Source: Lethocerus indicus (taxonomy: Eukaryota > Arthropoda > Insecta > Hemiptera > Belostomatidae). From it: a DNA stretch of 64,000 nucleotides. The notes below the pieces were generated by a model that made no database searches, was not told the origin of the DNA, and saw nothing but the letters and a program-made list of their open reading frames with translations. Shown one piece after another: positions 1 to 12,420 of this stretch. Position 1 is the stretch's first letter; each line of letters begins with the position of its first letter. The position numbers were made by a program, and so were the translations under genes. The stretch covers positions 13,992,604 to 14,056,603 of the forward strand of contig JACDQD010000011.1 in assembly GCA_019843655.1 (NCBI GenBank), written 5' to 3'.

Positions 1-536
1 GGGAGCCGCCGCGACGTCACTACGACCATTACTGGACATAGGAGCGCCGGTGGGACTTCAGATGACCATAATTTTCGAGATATTTTCCTCCTGTACCAGC
101 CATTCAGAATTTCAATAACGTCCCTTACAAAGCATCCGACTCTACTAGGAGGGCTGTGGACAGTTCTCAGTTCGCGCTGGATTTCAGGAATCTTAGGGAA
201 AGATTGGAATACGAACAGAAGCACAGCTATGAATAGTAATCAGTAGGTATGAGTAGTAAGAAATCACATGATGATTCGAACAAGCGCTATAATGTTAGAT
301 CTAGAGAAACGCTATTACAGAACAATTAAAATGTTAAATGAGTGAAGATTTCCTCGATGATTCGGTCGCCATTTGAGTTCGCGAATTTGCACACTTTTCC
401 TCCCAGATGCAATATTAAAATACGAGGATCGGTTCTTTTGTCAAAAAATAATACTCTATCCGTTCATTTAAAAAAATGAGGTCGCTCGCTTCACGAAATC
501 CGATTCGTCGAAATATACTTTTCAGGTTTCAATAAA
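1..536 (+). CDS. possible 3' end of a plus-strand gene (partial, unrecognised)
   Basis: One frame is open from the window edge to TAG at 244-246 (81 codons). A second reading uses a short intron (GT at 50-51, AG at 106-107), then codons 108-233 ending LEYEQKHSYE and TAG at 234-236. An alternative AG at 98-99 also keeps phase. An AATAAA poly(A) signal lies at 531-536. I recognise no domain, and the competing frames mean the coding status is undecided. If the minus-strand intron described below continues left, this would be a nested gene. A chance open frame is quite possible. Confidence 0.17.
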
Positions 537-545
537 GGTGTTTAA

Positions 546-3500
546 CTAACAATGGGCCGGGTTTATTTCTAAATTAAAAATTTAGGGGGTACAATAGACA
601 ATGGTAGGCCGATCGCTTTGGCGTCGTGGGGTGTTGGCGGTATGGGGGAACCAAAAACGCCGGTGGACAACCGCACCGCTCGCCGTTTGAAAGGGAAAGA
701 TCCGAACAATGGGGGCAACTCACAAACACCGAACAGTGTCCCCGTTTATTTCCTGCGAGTTTAGCGGGACAAATCGGAGTATTTAAACGCGGCCTGTGCA
801 GCGGCGAGTAAGAGAAGGGTCGGTCTAGTTAATAGCCAATCCCAGGAACAACAATGTACTCGCAGGAAATTAATCACTCCCGTCCACCAACCGCACACAG
901 GCGTCTCTACCACACCATCCAGCCCAACACTACAAGCAGAAATTCCAACTTGAGACCCTATTCGATTTGCAAAAGCCCGAGATTTAACTGTTGTTCCAAG
1001 GGAAATACACTGATTGATTTTATCGGGCCGTTTCACACCATTCTATTCCGTAGGAAAGATACTTTTAACATGTACAATCAACATATTACAGTAAGTGTAG
1101 AATTACAATCTTGGATCAACCCCACTTTCTTACACAAATACAAAAAATTGAACTTACAGAGGGTTCACGTTAAACTCTTGAAACAGACAGAGACTGCCTA
1201 AGAATTTATCCCGTCCGGTTGAATTAAATCCCTCAAAAGGTGGAGGTTCGTGCCTAATAACAGGAATACGGCAACGCGAAGTGTTACAGTCGCGTATTTC
1301 AACGTCCGAAACAAAAACCCGGGGCTGATCGATGGTCTTCGAAACATCAATTGGTGGATACACATCAATCAACCGAGTTTGCGGGACCGACGACGGAACC
1401 GGTTCCGGCGGAGCGGGACGCCGATGCGCCAAATAGGGAAAGCGTATTTCAATAGCCTCCTCCATATAATGCCTCCCGGCGGCCCTGTATTATGGATCAG
1501 ACATGCCAGTATCGAAGAAGAGGGAATAATAAGGGTGACAGCAGTGAGATGAACACTCCTTGAAATATTGACGGATACTAATAAAGGAGTATGAATGTTT
1601 TCACTCCTCCCCCCCGAATGTAGTACGCAGACTGCTCAGAAATATTATTATTTGAGTATTGATGGGGTCTTCTAAACGCAAACTTTTATTTATTTTCCCG
1701 GTATTAGGAAAAATTCACCGATTTGCAAAAAAACGCGTCTCACTCGATCTTCTGTCTCCTCTCGCTGATTTCTGCTGAAGATGGTGAGCGGCCTAGCGAA
1801 AGACCAAACCGGAAGATCGAGAAAACTCCAGGAAATAGTACCTTTGGACAGAGCCATGGATGGACTGTTCCGGAAAGCAAATAGAAAATCGAGGGCTCTC
1901 CGTCTCGAGTTCCGGACGACAGTGCGGAACCGATCGTAGACGACTTTCAAATGGGGGGCAAGCCGAGAAAAGCCTGAGACCAGTGAACCACTCAGCCAGT
2001 GGTTCTGGAGAACCCGTTCTCCAGGGGGGGCGCGCGCTCTCGCCTTCCTCCCCGCCATTATTAAAACGGGCCCGGTATTTTTCGCACCCGGCGTGTTATT
2101 ACAGCGACGAATCCGACAAGTTGCCTCTTAACGCTTCGGCGTTTCTGCCCGCCCGATGTAGTGATAAAAAAGGAGGCAGATCTTGTCTAATTATCGGGCC
2201 GGAGCGGAATGTCACAATTCGGTTGCGACACTCTCGCCGGGAGCTGTGTGGCTTGGAAAAAACAACCGTGGTTTCGAAACCGTCCCTAAAAACACATGGC
2301 GCTCTGGAGGGAGGGGGGCAGCCCGAGAGTCAGTTAAGATCATTAAGCGAGATGGTCATGGTCTTTATGACTCGAATATTGTTTGTGGCACTAATAAATC
2401 GAAACTAAGTCGATAGCCGGTACTCCCCCGATAACTAAAACCATTAGTTTCACAATTCTAACCTATAGGTGGGACAGAACCTATTAGTGCATTAAATGAT
2501 TCTCAGGTATTTCTTGGGGGGGCTTTTAAGTTACTGAATATAATCACTGACTAGAAGTTTCTGTCTCAACTCCATTGGAATGTAGAAAATATTTCCTACG
2601 CATGTCGGCTATGGAAGTAGCAGCATATCACTAAATTACTATCAAAATTATCCTTCGTCCAATTATAGTAATTGAGTTATATAAACCCAATATCCTAATA
2701 CTACCTGGTGACAATATGACAAAATATGATACGTGAAGTGTAATCGTCAAATTGATTGTACTCAAACAAATACCGGGCACTTGTGGAAAATTTCTGAAAC
2801 GAGCAGTTAAAAAAATCGCACGACCAATCAAACAAAACAGCTAAATAACCCGTAATGTAATCGATCATCCTCAATTACACTAATTGCACGGAAAACCGCA
2901 TCGGGACATCGGCGGGGCAAAACGAACAAATGTTGCCTTTGTCGGTTTCTCTCGAAAATGAAACAGCCGGTTGATATTCGAAACCGGACGACAGAAGGGA
3001 TTAGATATTTAATGATGACGCCGAGTAATCTAGGATCGATAGAGGAAACGGTTTGTCTGTTAGAATATGGCTTCAATCAGAACATTCAGACATACCTATA
3101 ATCGTCATAAAACGCGGAATTAAAGGTCAAAGTTTTTTCAAACTAATTTCATTTACAGATTTCTATCAGAATTACGGTACACTGCTGTCATGCCGGAAGT
3201 AATATGACTTCCACTAGTGTGAATCAGGGTGGAAATGAATGCTTTTTTCTTCATAAAACAATATAAACTACTATACAATTTATGATATATTTATGCGTGT
3301 GTTTGAGTGTGAATTCATATTCTATCCTGATTTTAGGGAGAATAATAATACCGTGTGAGTAATAATTAGTTGAAACACAATATAGGACTAACTAATGTTG
3401 AAAGGGACTACTCCCACTATTAAATAAAGCAAGAAAAGGAAATACTGAATTAATAAAGAACAAAAACTGAGCAATATCCTGGAGTGAAGTACATAAATTT

Positions 3501-3990
3501 AGACACATTTTCAAACTAATGTTACCCCAAACGGATTTCCCCTGTAAACTACGAATGGGCAGAGCTAGCTACCAGGCGCCATCCTGCAGACGAAAAAACT
3601 ACGGAACCCTCCTCCGGCGGTGAATATTTGTAAAGATTTAATGCTTCCTGTCCCTCTCCCTCCCAAGAGGCTCCGGGGACTGGACGTAAGCGGGAGACGC
3701 AGTGAGGAAAACCATTTTTAAAGACATAATACCGAATTCCGGGTACATACGACCGCTTCCTTTCGTCATTAGACGGGCGGGCTACGCTGAATGCGTAATC
3801 GGCCCGAATATATTCACAGGGCGCCATTGCGGGAGTCCGACGAGTTCAACGCACTTCGGGAAAACAATAAATAAATACGACAGAGGGGCGAGACGTATTT
3901 TTCAGACGAGAAGTTGGTACTAGAGTGTAGTTATTAGTAATATTAGTACGGGGGAGTTGATCAAATGGAAGAACGATTTAGAGATACCCT
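546..3990. other. intergenic/intronic stretch with GC-rich islands
   Basis: No supported gene. GC-rich patches at about 600-800, 1340-1500 and 1740-2330 carry several overlapping open frames on both strands, including a 182-codon plus frame at 1860-2408. None resembles a known protein, and simultaneous openness on both strands is typical of GC-rich non-coding DNA. The perfect palindrome GGAACCGGTTCC lies at 1394-1405. The interval 2400-3540 is AT-rich with nothing else visible. Confidence 0.5.
1394..1405. promoter_or_regulatory. AACCGGTT palindrome (Grainyhead/CP2-type site)
   Basis: GGAACCGGTTCC is a perfect 12-bp palindrome containing AACCGGTT, the established core bound by Grainyhead/GRHL-family factors. 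It sits inside a GC-rich island. Function is inferred from the motif only. Confidence 0.3.
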
Positions 3991-5859
3991 ATGGGAATAG
4001 TACAGTTGAGCAGTGAAGTACAAAGCAGGGAAAGTGTAAGTTATGGACCACCGAAGAAGAAATCACAAGACACGAGTGAATATATGGAAAGTAAGTGTAT
4101 GGATACAGATCATATATGGCACTTAAACAATTACCAATCAATTAAAAAAGCATCCGACACACTTCTAGAAGAACGGGCAGGAAATAGAGAATCGAAACAG
4201 ATGGCGGCCGTTATAAATTAAAAAGGACGAGGTGTGGAAACGGAACGCGGAAATTCTACCGAACGACAAATTATTGAACATTTTTCTTCGGGATGCTTAA
4301 ATCAGAGCCGATTTAAACCGGTTTTTTTTCTTTCGACCGACTTTAATGTTTCACTCGTGTCTTAATATCCAGAATAAATAAGTTATTTGGACTGGGGCGC
4401 GTCGGGACAAATTTCGACGCCGGGGTCATTATGGAAATTGTAGACTCGAGAGAGTGAGAGAGTCTCCACAGACCTGAGGGACCTTAGGAACCCACCTCCT
4501 CCCGCCGCGCCCCGGTCCCTTAACAACTTCCCAGAGACCACCCAGGTTCACTTATAAATCAGCCGGTAATACGAAAACCGCTCCGTTTTACAACTGGCTC
4601 CGTGGATTCTTCTAATGCATCAAGGATGGGTATTACGAAGCAGATTTCAAGACCACGAGCAAAACCATAAAACTCCCTAGGCAAACCTAACGATATTATG
4701 TGACGGTTTAATAACAATTATTATCAACATTCTTGCGATCCTCTTTCACCGATTTAGCCCTAAATTAACCAACCTTTGTTGAACATACGCACGGTCAAGA
4801 AACTTTTGTTGTTACCGTGTAATTGTTTAACCTTCTCTAATGGTGTAAACAAATTCGACTTTTAAGTGCCTTCAATATCCTTTCAAATAGGGCGGTAAAA
4901 TTTTCATCGAAAAATTTGAATTGATGACGAGAGGAGGTCAGTTCGTTGCAGGTCGGCGCTCTCTGTTCAAGTGCCGAGATGCGCTTGAGAGGTTCCGGGA
5001 AATGGGGCATTTGAAAGGAAATTCCACGCCGGGAATATTCGAGGGGGACTTAATTTTCATTCAATCTAAAATTTGAATTATTAAACAACACTAATGAGAG
5101 TCACTTAGTTGGTCTAGATCAGCAATTCTTCCAGTCAAGTCAATTATATAGAAATTTTCTAACACATAATGCAGTAAATTCTGGCATAATTAATTTTTCC
5201 GGGATATATAATCGTACCAGGCTATAGGTAAATAAATTTCTTACTATAATTTCCCTGGCTTGTTCAGTCGAAACCTACACCCCGCTGCTCGGCAGCGGAA
5301 TATCGTATTTAGTTTCGGAGCGGCAATAGGATCCTGTCAGTCTCCTATCGCAGGATGGTTACGAGAGTGGCAGGAAGTAGAAACTGATCTAGCTCAGGAT
5401 CAGTCAAGCGAGAGACGACCAGCGGAATCGAAACAGTCACGATATTACAAATCCTCCAAGAACCGCATGCAAGTCTACTGTTTTTAGTTCTGGCTTCGGT
5501 TCATCTGTTCCCGAATCATAAAAAATACTGCCGCATTGGGACTCAAATCGTTTTGTTCATAAGTGAGTACAAAATTATTTGTAATTTTTTGAATTGTTAT
5601 TGCGACGGATCCATACGAGCCCAATAAAACAAAATGTACACCAAAATAATACTGTATACACTTATTGAAATGAACATCTTTGAGAATAGTAATTGGTGGG
5701 AAAGAGGTATACCAAACCGGCCAATTATGGGAAGTCAAATCAGATCAGAGGAATGATAGTTTTCTAATGTTATGTAATTTTTTAGGCTTTCAAATTGCAT
5801 CATCGAAGATTCGGCCTCGGCACTGGAACTGTTATCAGCCGCATTATTCTATGTCCTGA
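3991..5859 (+). CDS. candidate three-exon small gene, unrecognised
   Basis: Three segments join in phase. Exon A is 3991-4090: ATG, then 33 codons rich in S, E and K, ending at a GTAAGTG donor at 4091. Exon B is 5488-5562, after ACTGTTTTTAG and before the strong donor AA|GTGAGTAC at 5563. Exon C starts at 5786, after a TTCTAATG branch point (A at 5767) and TTTTTTAG. It reads to TGA at 5857-5859, and AATAAA follows at 6299-6304. The product would be about 82 residues, with a hydrophobic middle and a C-terminus ending PHYSMS. I recognise no family. The Kozak context is weak (C at -3). Exon C is also open in the other two frames, one to 5876 and one to 5980, so the frame is not proven. The 223-nt B-C intron has the best signals. 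It might instead be a non-coding RNA or chance. Confidence 0.22.
4315..4324. promoter_or_regulatory. AAACCGGTTT site (Grainyhead-type)
   Basis: Exact 10-bp palindrome AAACCGGTTT, matching the known Grainyhead/GRHL consensus. It is one of four exact copies in the window. Regulatory role is inferred. Confidence 0.35.
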
Positions 5860-6298
5860 AGACTTCTATGTCGTGACAAAATTCTATTCGAATATTAGTG
5901 TCGGTACACCAATCGATGCTGTTGTACTCAGCGACGAGTTACCGATGTATTACGTGGTCTCCTCTCGGAGCGAAACCTAGATATCAATTTTACGTGTTAA
6001 ATGTTTCGACCCGAGTCGTGTCAACTCGTCTGAATCGGAAAAACATAACGGTGTTGTTGTCGGTCTCGTACGTGAGCTAAATCGCGGCCGACAGACAGAC
6101 CACCCAGGCCACAATGTAGTCGAATCGGACTACAACATCAAGAAACCTCTTGTCTTCGCACTCTGTTCAAGCAAACACATATTAACACGAGTGAGGCACT
6201 GGAATGTGCCGAGCTGCCGAATACGCGGTATCGCCAATAGGACTGTATTTGCTTTTGTCAATTATCACTTCAGCGTTTAAAAACATTTATACTGTGTA

Positions 6299-6304
6299 AA
6301 TAAA
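6299..6304 (+). terminator. AATAAA poly(A) signal
   Basis: AATAAA lies about 440 nt after the proposed stop codon of the candidate small gene and would close its terminal exon. The hexamer alone is common in AT-rich DNA, so this is contextual support only. Confidence 0.25.
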
Positions 6305-6324
6305 GTACAGACTTTCACAGGATA

Positions 6325-9300
6325 CCAAAACTGTACTTACTATATCAATAACTATAATTTAATGTTACAAAAAGGAGTCTTTACTCAATTAGAACGTAAT
6401 AAAGAATGCGACTATATTATTATTTTATCTAGATTAAACGATCTGTTTATGTTCATGGCAAGTGAATAAGAAAGTTACTGAGCAATCGCAGAGAGGCATT
6501 CTTGAAAATATTTAAACCGGTTTTAAAAACATGTATTCTTAATATCAAGTTAATGGCGCTATGTTGTAATTGTATTACGTTTGTGTAGTGGTTTATAAAA
6601 TTAATTTAAGTTAATGTTATCGACTTTTTTTTTGTTTGAAACGGGCTACAGCCGGTAATGTAAACATTTTATGCAGATATTATGCCCGACAGGTAACCAT
6701 TAGACAGACCGTTAAACACGCGAATGGTTAAAAAAGGGGAGTTCCGCAATGCGCAATTACGCCTTTTAATAGGTGTAACCGAAAGGGAGCCGATTCCCCT
6801 ATTGCTGTCGGGGGAAACCGGCGATCGACAGAGTGTCAGCCGGTCAATGACTCTATGAAAAGACAGTAATTTTAGCTCATTTCCGCGCTTCCGTCAAGAC
6901 TGAAATGTGAACCCAGCGCCAGATAAGAAATGGCTTCGGCCCCTTTGTCCCGGCGTAGGCGACAAACCGAACAAACCGTTCCGTAGATTTATTAGCCTCC
7001 TAAAACGTTAAACACGAAGAGATTAAATTTGGATGTAGAGTTATGCATCCATTTATCTAAACAACCTTTCATCGATAATCCTTGTTTTATTGAGACAAGA
7101 AAACTATTGAGTTTACTAATATTATAAATCCTGAAAAGCTTTCACCTTTTCTAAACAAGCATGTAAGGCCGAAATTATGTTATATTTTATTCCTGTCAAT
7201 CGAATACGATTATCCATCCAGAGAAGAAACTGCAGACCAGACATAATAATCATACAAAGTGGATTTGATAGGTTTGGCCTCCGAACGGCTCATTTGCGAC
7301 ATAGTGAAACGAATTAATAGACAGCGGTATTTTGATCGGGGTAGATTGCTGCCAAAATAAACTCATTTATCTCGTCCAACGCCAAATAAGGATTCAATAA
7401 CTGGATACATATAATGGGATAAGAGGCGCAAAATAAAACGGCATCTATTAGGGAGAGCGCCAGGAGACCCCGAAAGTGGGACACTCGGGTATAAACTTGT
7501 CAAACTATTTGGAGAGGTTTCGTATGAAGAATATTTTTCAGCCAACCAACTTCTGTCCATATATGGGTCTGAAGGCGTCTATCATTTTAGTGCAAGATCA
7601 TGCATTGTTTCAAAACGTGAAAAACTAATAAATGGTCAACTTTGCTAATAGTGTACATGAGACAAGGTGTCCTGATTTCAGAGTGAAATTACTGAAAGAA
7701 TAATAGTTATTGATAATAGGGCTGTATTATGTTATAGAATACATTCTGATATAATAACATAGATTCATAGGGGAAAAAAACTGCTGTGTTAAACGCGCGT
7801 CCAAACCTCGGCTGGCGGATGCCAACATCTGCAAGGCCGTCAATAAAAACTGGGATGCACTCGTTTTATACAATCAGCCTACGTTCAGACTTGGAACCCG
7901 TTCAATGGCGTTCCTCCGCCTTTACGTTTTCAATCTACTCTCAGAGAGGTGTTTTCTGATGTGGAGGTGGGAGGGAAAAAACAAATAATACCGTCCCTCT
8001 GACCCTTTCGAGACAACGCTTAGCCGCCGTTACCGGATCGTCCGGAAGCCGGAGTTTCCGATTCTGAACCGGGTCGAGGTCGGGGAATTTTCGCCGGCAC
8101 GAAACGGCGAAGAGACACAGCGTTTAATCCCATTCAGAAACACAGCCGGGTGAGGGCGGCAGGTCCCTTAATTTATGAGGGGGTGGAACAATGAGAGAAA
8201 CAAAAGCGGGTTAATAGCCGCATAATTAATTATTCAGCGTTTTAAAACCGTGCCTCCCGAATCAGACCCACGCTAGTCAATTAAACGAGGTTGTCGTCAA
8301 GGTGACCGCTTCTGTTTCATTACCGTAGCAGAAAAAAATAGCAAACTACAGTATTATTAAACTTACAGTCGTATTTTTTCTTTGTACAGTATAATAAAAA
8401 TGAGTACTTTAAATCTTTTATATTATCTGTAAAATTATAACTACGAACATAAACACAGCTTTAAATGCTTGTTCAACCAACTCAAAACCATTTAACCCAA
8501 ACAGATGTATAAGTTTATCATTAACTGAGGTAGATAACTGTTGAAAAGATCAAACGAGTTTATAGTGTTGTCCTTGGCCAGTATATTAACAGTTATACTG
8601 GAGTTTCAACAGTGGAGCTGAGCTAGATTAATGGTAATCCCACGCTCTAGGTCTAACCTGAAAACCAGTGTATAACAAGCAGGGTGATTTTTGGATGAAT
8701 ATTTGTGAACCGCCTCTCACTTTTGGAATTTACAAGAAGTTTCGCCCAAACAAGCAATAATTCCGATAAGAAAAGAGGCTCGTCGATTGACAATTCGGTC
8801 ATGCACCGGTCGCATATGATGCATTTCCGATGGTTACGTGTCCGGCATCGGTAGTCGCTACGGTGCGATTGACCAACGGAGAACTCAATGACCCCAACAC
8901 GGTATAAATACATTATAATTGTCCTACCGTGCATTACGTTTCATTACGACGTCGGTCGTTCGGAATTTAAATTGAACCGTTTGAATGGACGCCATAAAAT
9001 GTTTTCAATTTTTTTGTTTCCTCTTCGTTTTTGAGACGAAGTTACGCATGCCGATACAATATCAAATATACAGTCATATATTCGCAGTTTCAATTGGCGG
9101 GCCAAAAACTACAATGAAAATTATTACCACAAACGGGTAATAAATATATTATGTCATAAGAACACAATCCGAATACATTAGGACGACCAGAGTAAATTTG
9201 GTTACCTTTCGCATATACTTGGACACTTGGATCGCAGATACTACAGTTAATTTATACAGTACTACTGAGTTTATTGTGATTTTTCAACTTCGATGGACAA

Positions 9301-11380
9301 AAACTAACGCAGAACTGGGTCAATTTATAGGAGTTTAAAATTCAAAAGTTATTCGAGCTTTTCACTTGATGTGACGTCTGAAGCACGGAACAGACACCGC
9401 GGCCCCAATTGAGGTAGCAGATTATTTTGAATTCAGCGGAATTGGGGCATCCTGATTTCATTTTCCATTTTCCCAACAACTTCCCAATCCGACGTCGAAC
9501 TGAATTTTTTTTTTGTTCCCATTGCAAGCGAAATGTACACAGGTTACCCGTGTTTTTCACCCCTTTCCGCCGGCGTACTAAATAAGCCGAGCCCGAGGCC
9601 AAAGGGAGTAATCAGACCGGGATTGACTGGCGGCTTTAAACACCGGCGAAAAACCCTCGGCCCCATCGTTCAACAACACGCTACAATTTGGCGCTTAATA
9701 AAACCTGCCCGCGTTTAAACGTCCGCCGCATCCATCCCTGTTGCGAAACCGTTATTCAATCGGAACGCCCAATAATTCCCTACCAGTGAAGCATAGCTAT
9801 ACAGTTCTTATTAGGTGAAAAGACTAAATATTGAAGCATTACGCGGTAGATTTATCCTGCAGGAAAACACCACTAGCACCCCAATATCACAAAATATGAG
9901 AAACTTATGAGAAACTATTGGAAATTTGAGCTTGAGAAATAAATATCGTTTCATAAAGTATTCAGAGCGGTAATACGGGGATACAATTTTATAAATTCAC
10001 GTTTTCCTGTAATTTTTCCACAACAATAGCCTCTTTACATCGTATTTTCTTCCAGTTTTTTCCCATTTAATTTTTATTGTTTCCTCCCGTTTCCTCCATT
10101 TTCCTCAAATAAAATCTTTTTTATATCCGATGCTACTTTTCAACAGCGTCCGACGCCGATGTAAGCAATCTGGCAAAAGTAGGGCGGTCTAACTTGGCGA
10201 CTGTGAGTCATCGACGCCCAACCGTCTGTTAGTCACAAAGCGGTGGAAGGGGAAGGGCCGTAAATTATTTCCAAAGGCTACACGCCGTTTTACAGCGCTT
10301 TTGGGGGTCCGTCTAAAAATATGCCGAGCAATGAGCTCATCAAAGCGTACCCACGCAACTGCGTATTCGGCGGCGCGGGAGGAGGAAATGCAACTCGAGT
10401 TCGTATCCGGATCCGGGGCAATTATGTGCCGGTCAAAGGGGAATGAGTTTTATAGCCGAACGTTTTGGCAAGGCGGTCCCAAAGGGAAACATTCATGAAC
10501 CGAGCATACGAGTCATGAACCGTTTCGACGGACAGAGGAAAACTAGTAGATCAAAACGGGATTCACATTAGTTCCTCCCCTACCTGTATTTCAAATCCCA
10601 CACATACTACCATCGTATACACATACCCTTACAGGTACATTATTGAGCATTAAAACACAAAAATTAAAACATTCCCATGTGGAAGTCCCCCTCCGTTCAT
10701 GAATTGGCAGCTTCCTCTATGTTCGCTTCCTGAATACAGACATCAATATTACCGTTAATGTCGACAAATATATCGTACAGTGCCGGCACCACTAAACGAC
10801 CGTACTGCGGTATAAAACGCTAGTTGAATCCTGTTGCGATATAAACTTCAGAAAATGATGTTTCGACAGTTCACCGATTCCAGCGGAAAATCGCAAAATT
10901 GTCCGATGTCGATCTCCGTTTGAAATGACAGGCTTGTCGCCGGCGTTTTCGAAATATGGCGGCGGGTACGCCCCCAAGCTCGGTACTGGACGTAAATTTC
11001 TATAATTTATTTAAACGCCGAGGAGTTTCATCGCCATGAAATACCCCGTTTTCCCCTTTCAATAATAACGGCGTTATTGCAATCGCGAAAGTAAAAGCGA
11101 AACGGGTACGGGGGAGAAGGAAGAGGAAAGACTTAATAGAATTTCACAAAACTGATATTAGATTTCGATTCTTTAAAATTTAATTTTCCAATACTTTTTC
11201 CAAATTAAAATGTTATGCTACGTTACCGTGTATAAAAATATATTTATTGATTTTTAATATATTTATAAAAAAAATAAAAATAATACGCATAATTATTAGA
11301 CAGGTTATTTCATGCGTCCCATCCTATCTTTGCTCAACGTATTTCCAATTAAAATTACTATATAATGCGAGCGATATACT
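6325..11380. other. non-coding stretch
   Basis: No supported gene. GC-rich patches at about 6780-6980, 7840-8190, 9540-9780 and 10140-10560 alternate with AT-rich DNA. A minus-strand frame at 8803-8832 encodes HxxCxxCxxC, reminiscent of half a LIM finger, but the rest of a LIM domain is absent. I see no RNA gene or mobile element. Confidence 0.5.
6514..6523. promoter_or_regulatory. AAACCGGTTT site (Grainyhead-type)
   Basis: AAACCGGTTT within the near-palindrome TTTAAACCGGTTTTAAAA. Second of the four exact copies. Confidence 0.35.
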
Positions 11381-12420
11381 GTGCTAACAAGGCGGGGGGT
11401 ATTAATAATAATCTCGGGGCGGGACAGATAATGTTGTCGCAAAATTAATATGCGAACTCGCCAGTTTATTAGTTGGGGCCCGAGCGGGGGGCTAATTAGC
11501 GGCAGTCTAATCCAGGAAGAGGGTTATTGTTCCATTACGAGGAAGGCGCCCAATCGGCCATTACCGATAAGTGGGCGCCCATTATTGAGAATTGCGTCCA
11601 GCCGATTCCAGACCGGGAATTAATAAGTGGGTTTGTACCGTCCCCGCCCATATCGCGGCACTCGGCCGACTCATCGTGAGGAACTTGCCTCGGGCGAACA
11701 ATAGGATATGGCGCCAAATTGGGCGAAAAATTAAAATTAATAACTGAATAATACACTATTTACATTGCGCGCAATTTGTGCTTTTTGCCGATATGTGCGA
11801 AAGTTAATAATAAATAAGTGCGATTTTTATTTAAGAATTAATAATTTTATTTCGTTCCAAAAATCTATCAATACTTATTTAATTATATAAAAAAGAATCT
11901 AACCTTATTCTGGACCGATGTGTACAAGCGTCAGGCTCAGGTTTAAATTAATTGACCGCTCAATTAAAATCTTTAGGCGTTTAAAGCGCTCAATTAATCT
12001 CGAGCAAGCGATAGTAAATTGCTGAACAATAATGGGACTTCATAAATAAAGACGACGACCCGGGGTAATTTCACACGCCGGAGGTTCGAGTTTCAATTAA
12101 AATCGGCCGAAGAAAGGAAAATGAGTATTATGACTGCGGAATTGCATAAGGGTGTAGGGTAGGGCGAAAGTTAAGAGTGCGCGTCAGGAAAGAGATTACC
12201 GGACGGATTCCCCCTTTGGAAAATAACCGTGATTTTTTCCCCAGAAGAAAGTTATAAACTGGCGGTTTTATAAACTGAGCGGCGCGGCCATTACCGCCGT
12301 AATTCCATTGCCCGTAACAGCCCCACCAATCACGCCCGTGTAAACGCTCGTGGGGCACTAAAGGAGCCGAACCGACTGCAAGTTCAATTTCAAAGCCCGA
12401 CGACGTTTAAACAGTATTCA
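11380..12420. other. GC-rich block, candidate conserved regulatory elements
   Basis: Two GC-rich patches (about 11380-11720 and 12040-12420) contain many ATTA/TAAT homeodomain-like cores embedded in GC-rich sequence, for example CTAATTAGCGGC near 11490 and CGGCCATTACCG near both 11550 and 12290. No coding frame here is credible. A role as an enhancer is inferred from composition only. Confidence 0.3.

Noticed and set aside
854..1201. 115-codon plus-strand ORF with reasonable start context
   Set aside because: With this base composition, around ten open frames of this length are expected by chance in 64 kb. No recognisable motif.
1860..2408. 182-codon plus-strand open frame
   Set aside because: Lies in a GC-rich island where the opposite strand and another plus frame are also open. 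No domain, no splice support and no biased composition typical of protein.
8803..8832. Minus-strand HxxCxxCxxC (HRKCIICDRC) resembling the middle of a LIM finger
   Set aside because: The first CxxC and the terminal C-x2-C/D pair are missing in the flanking frame, and no donor or acceptor would supply them.
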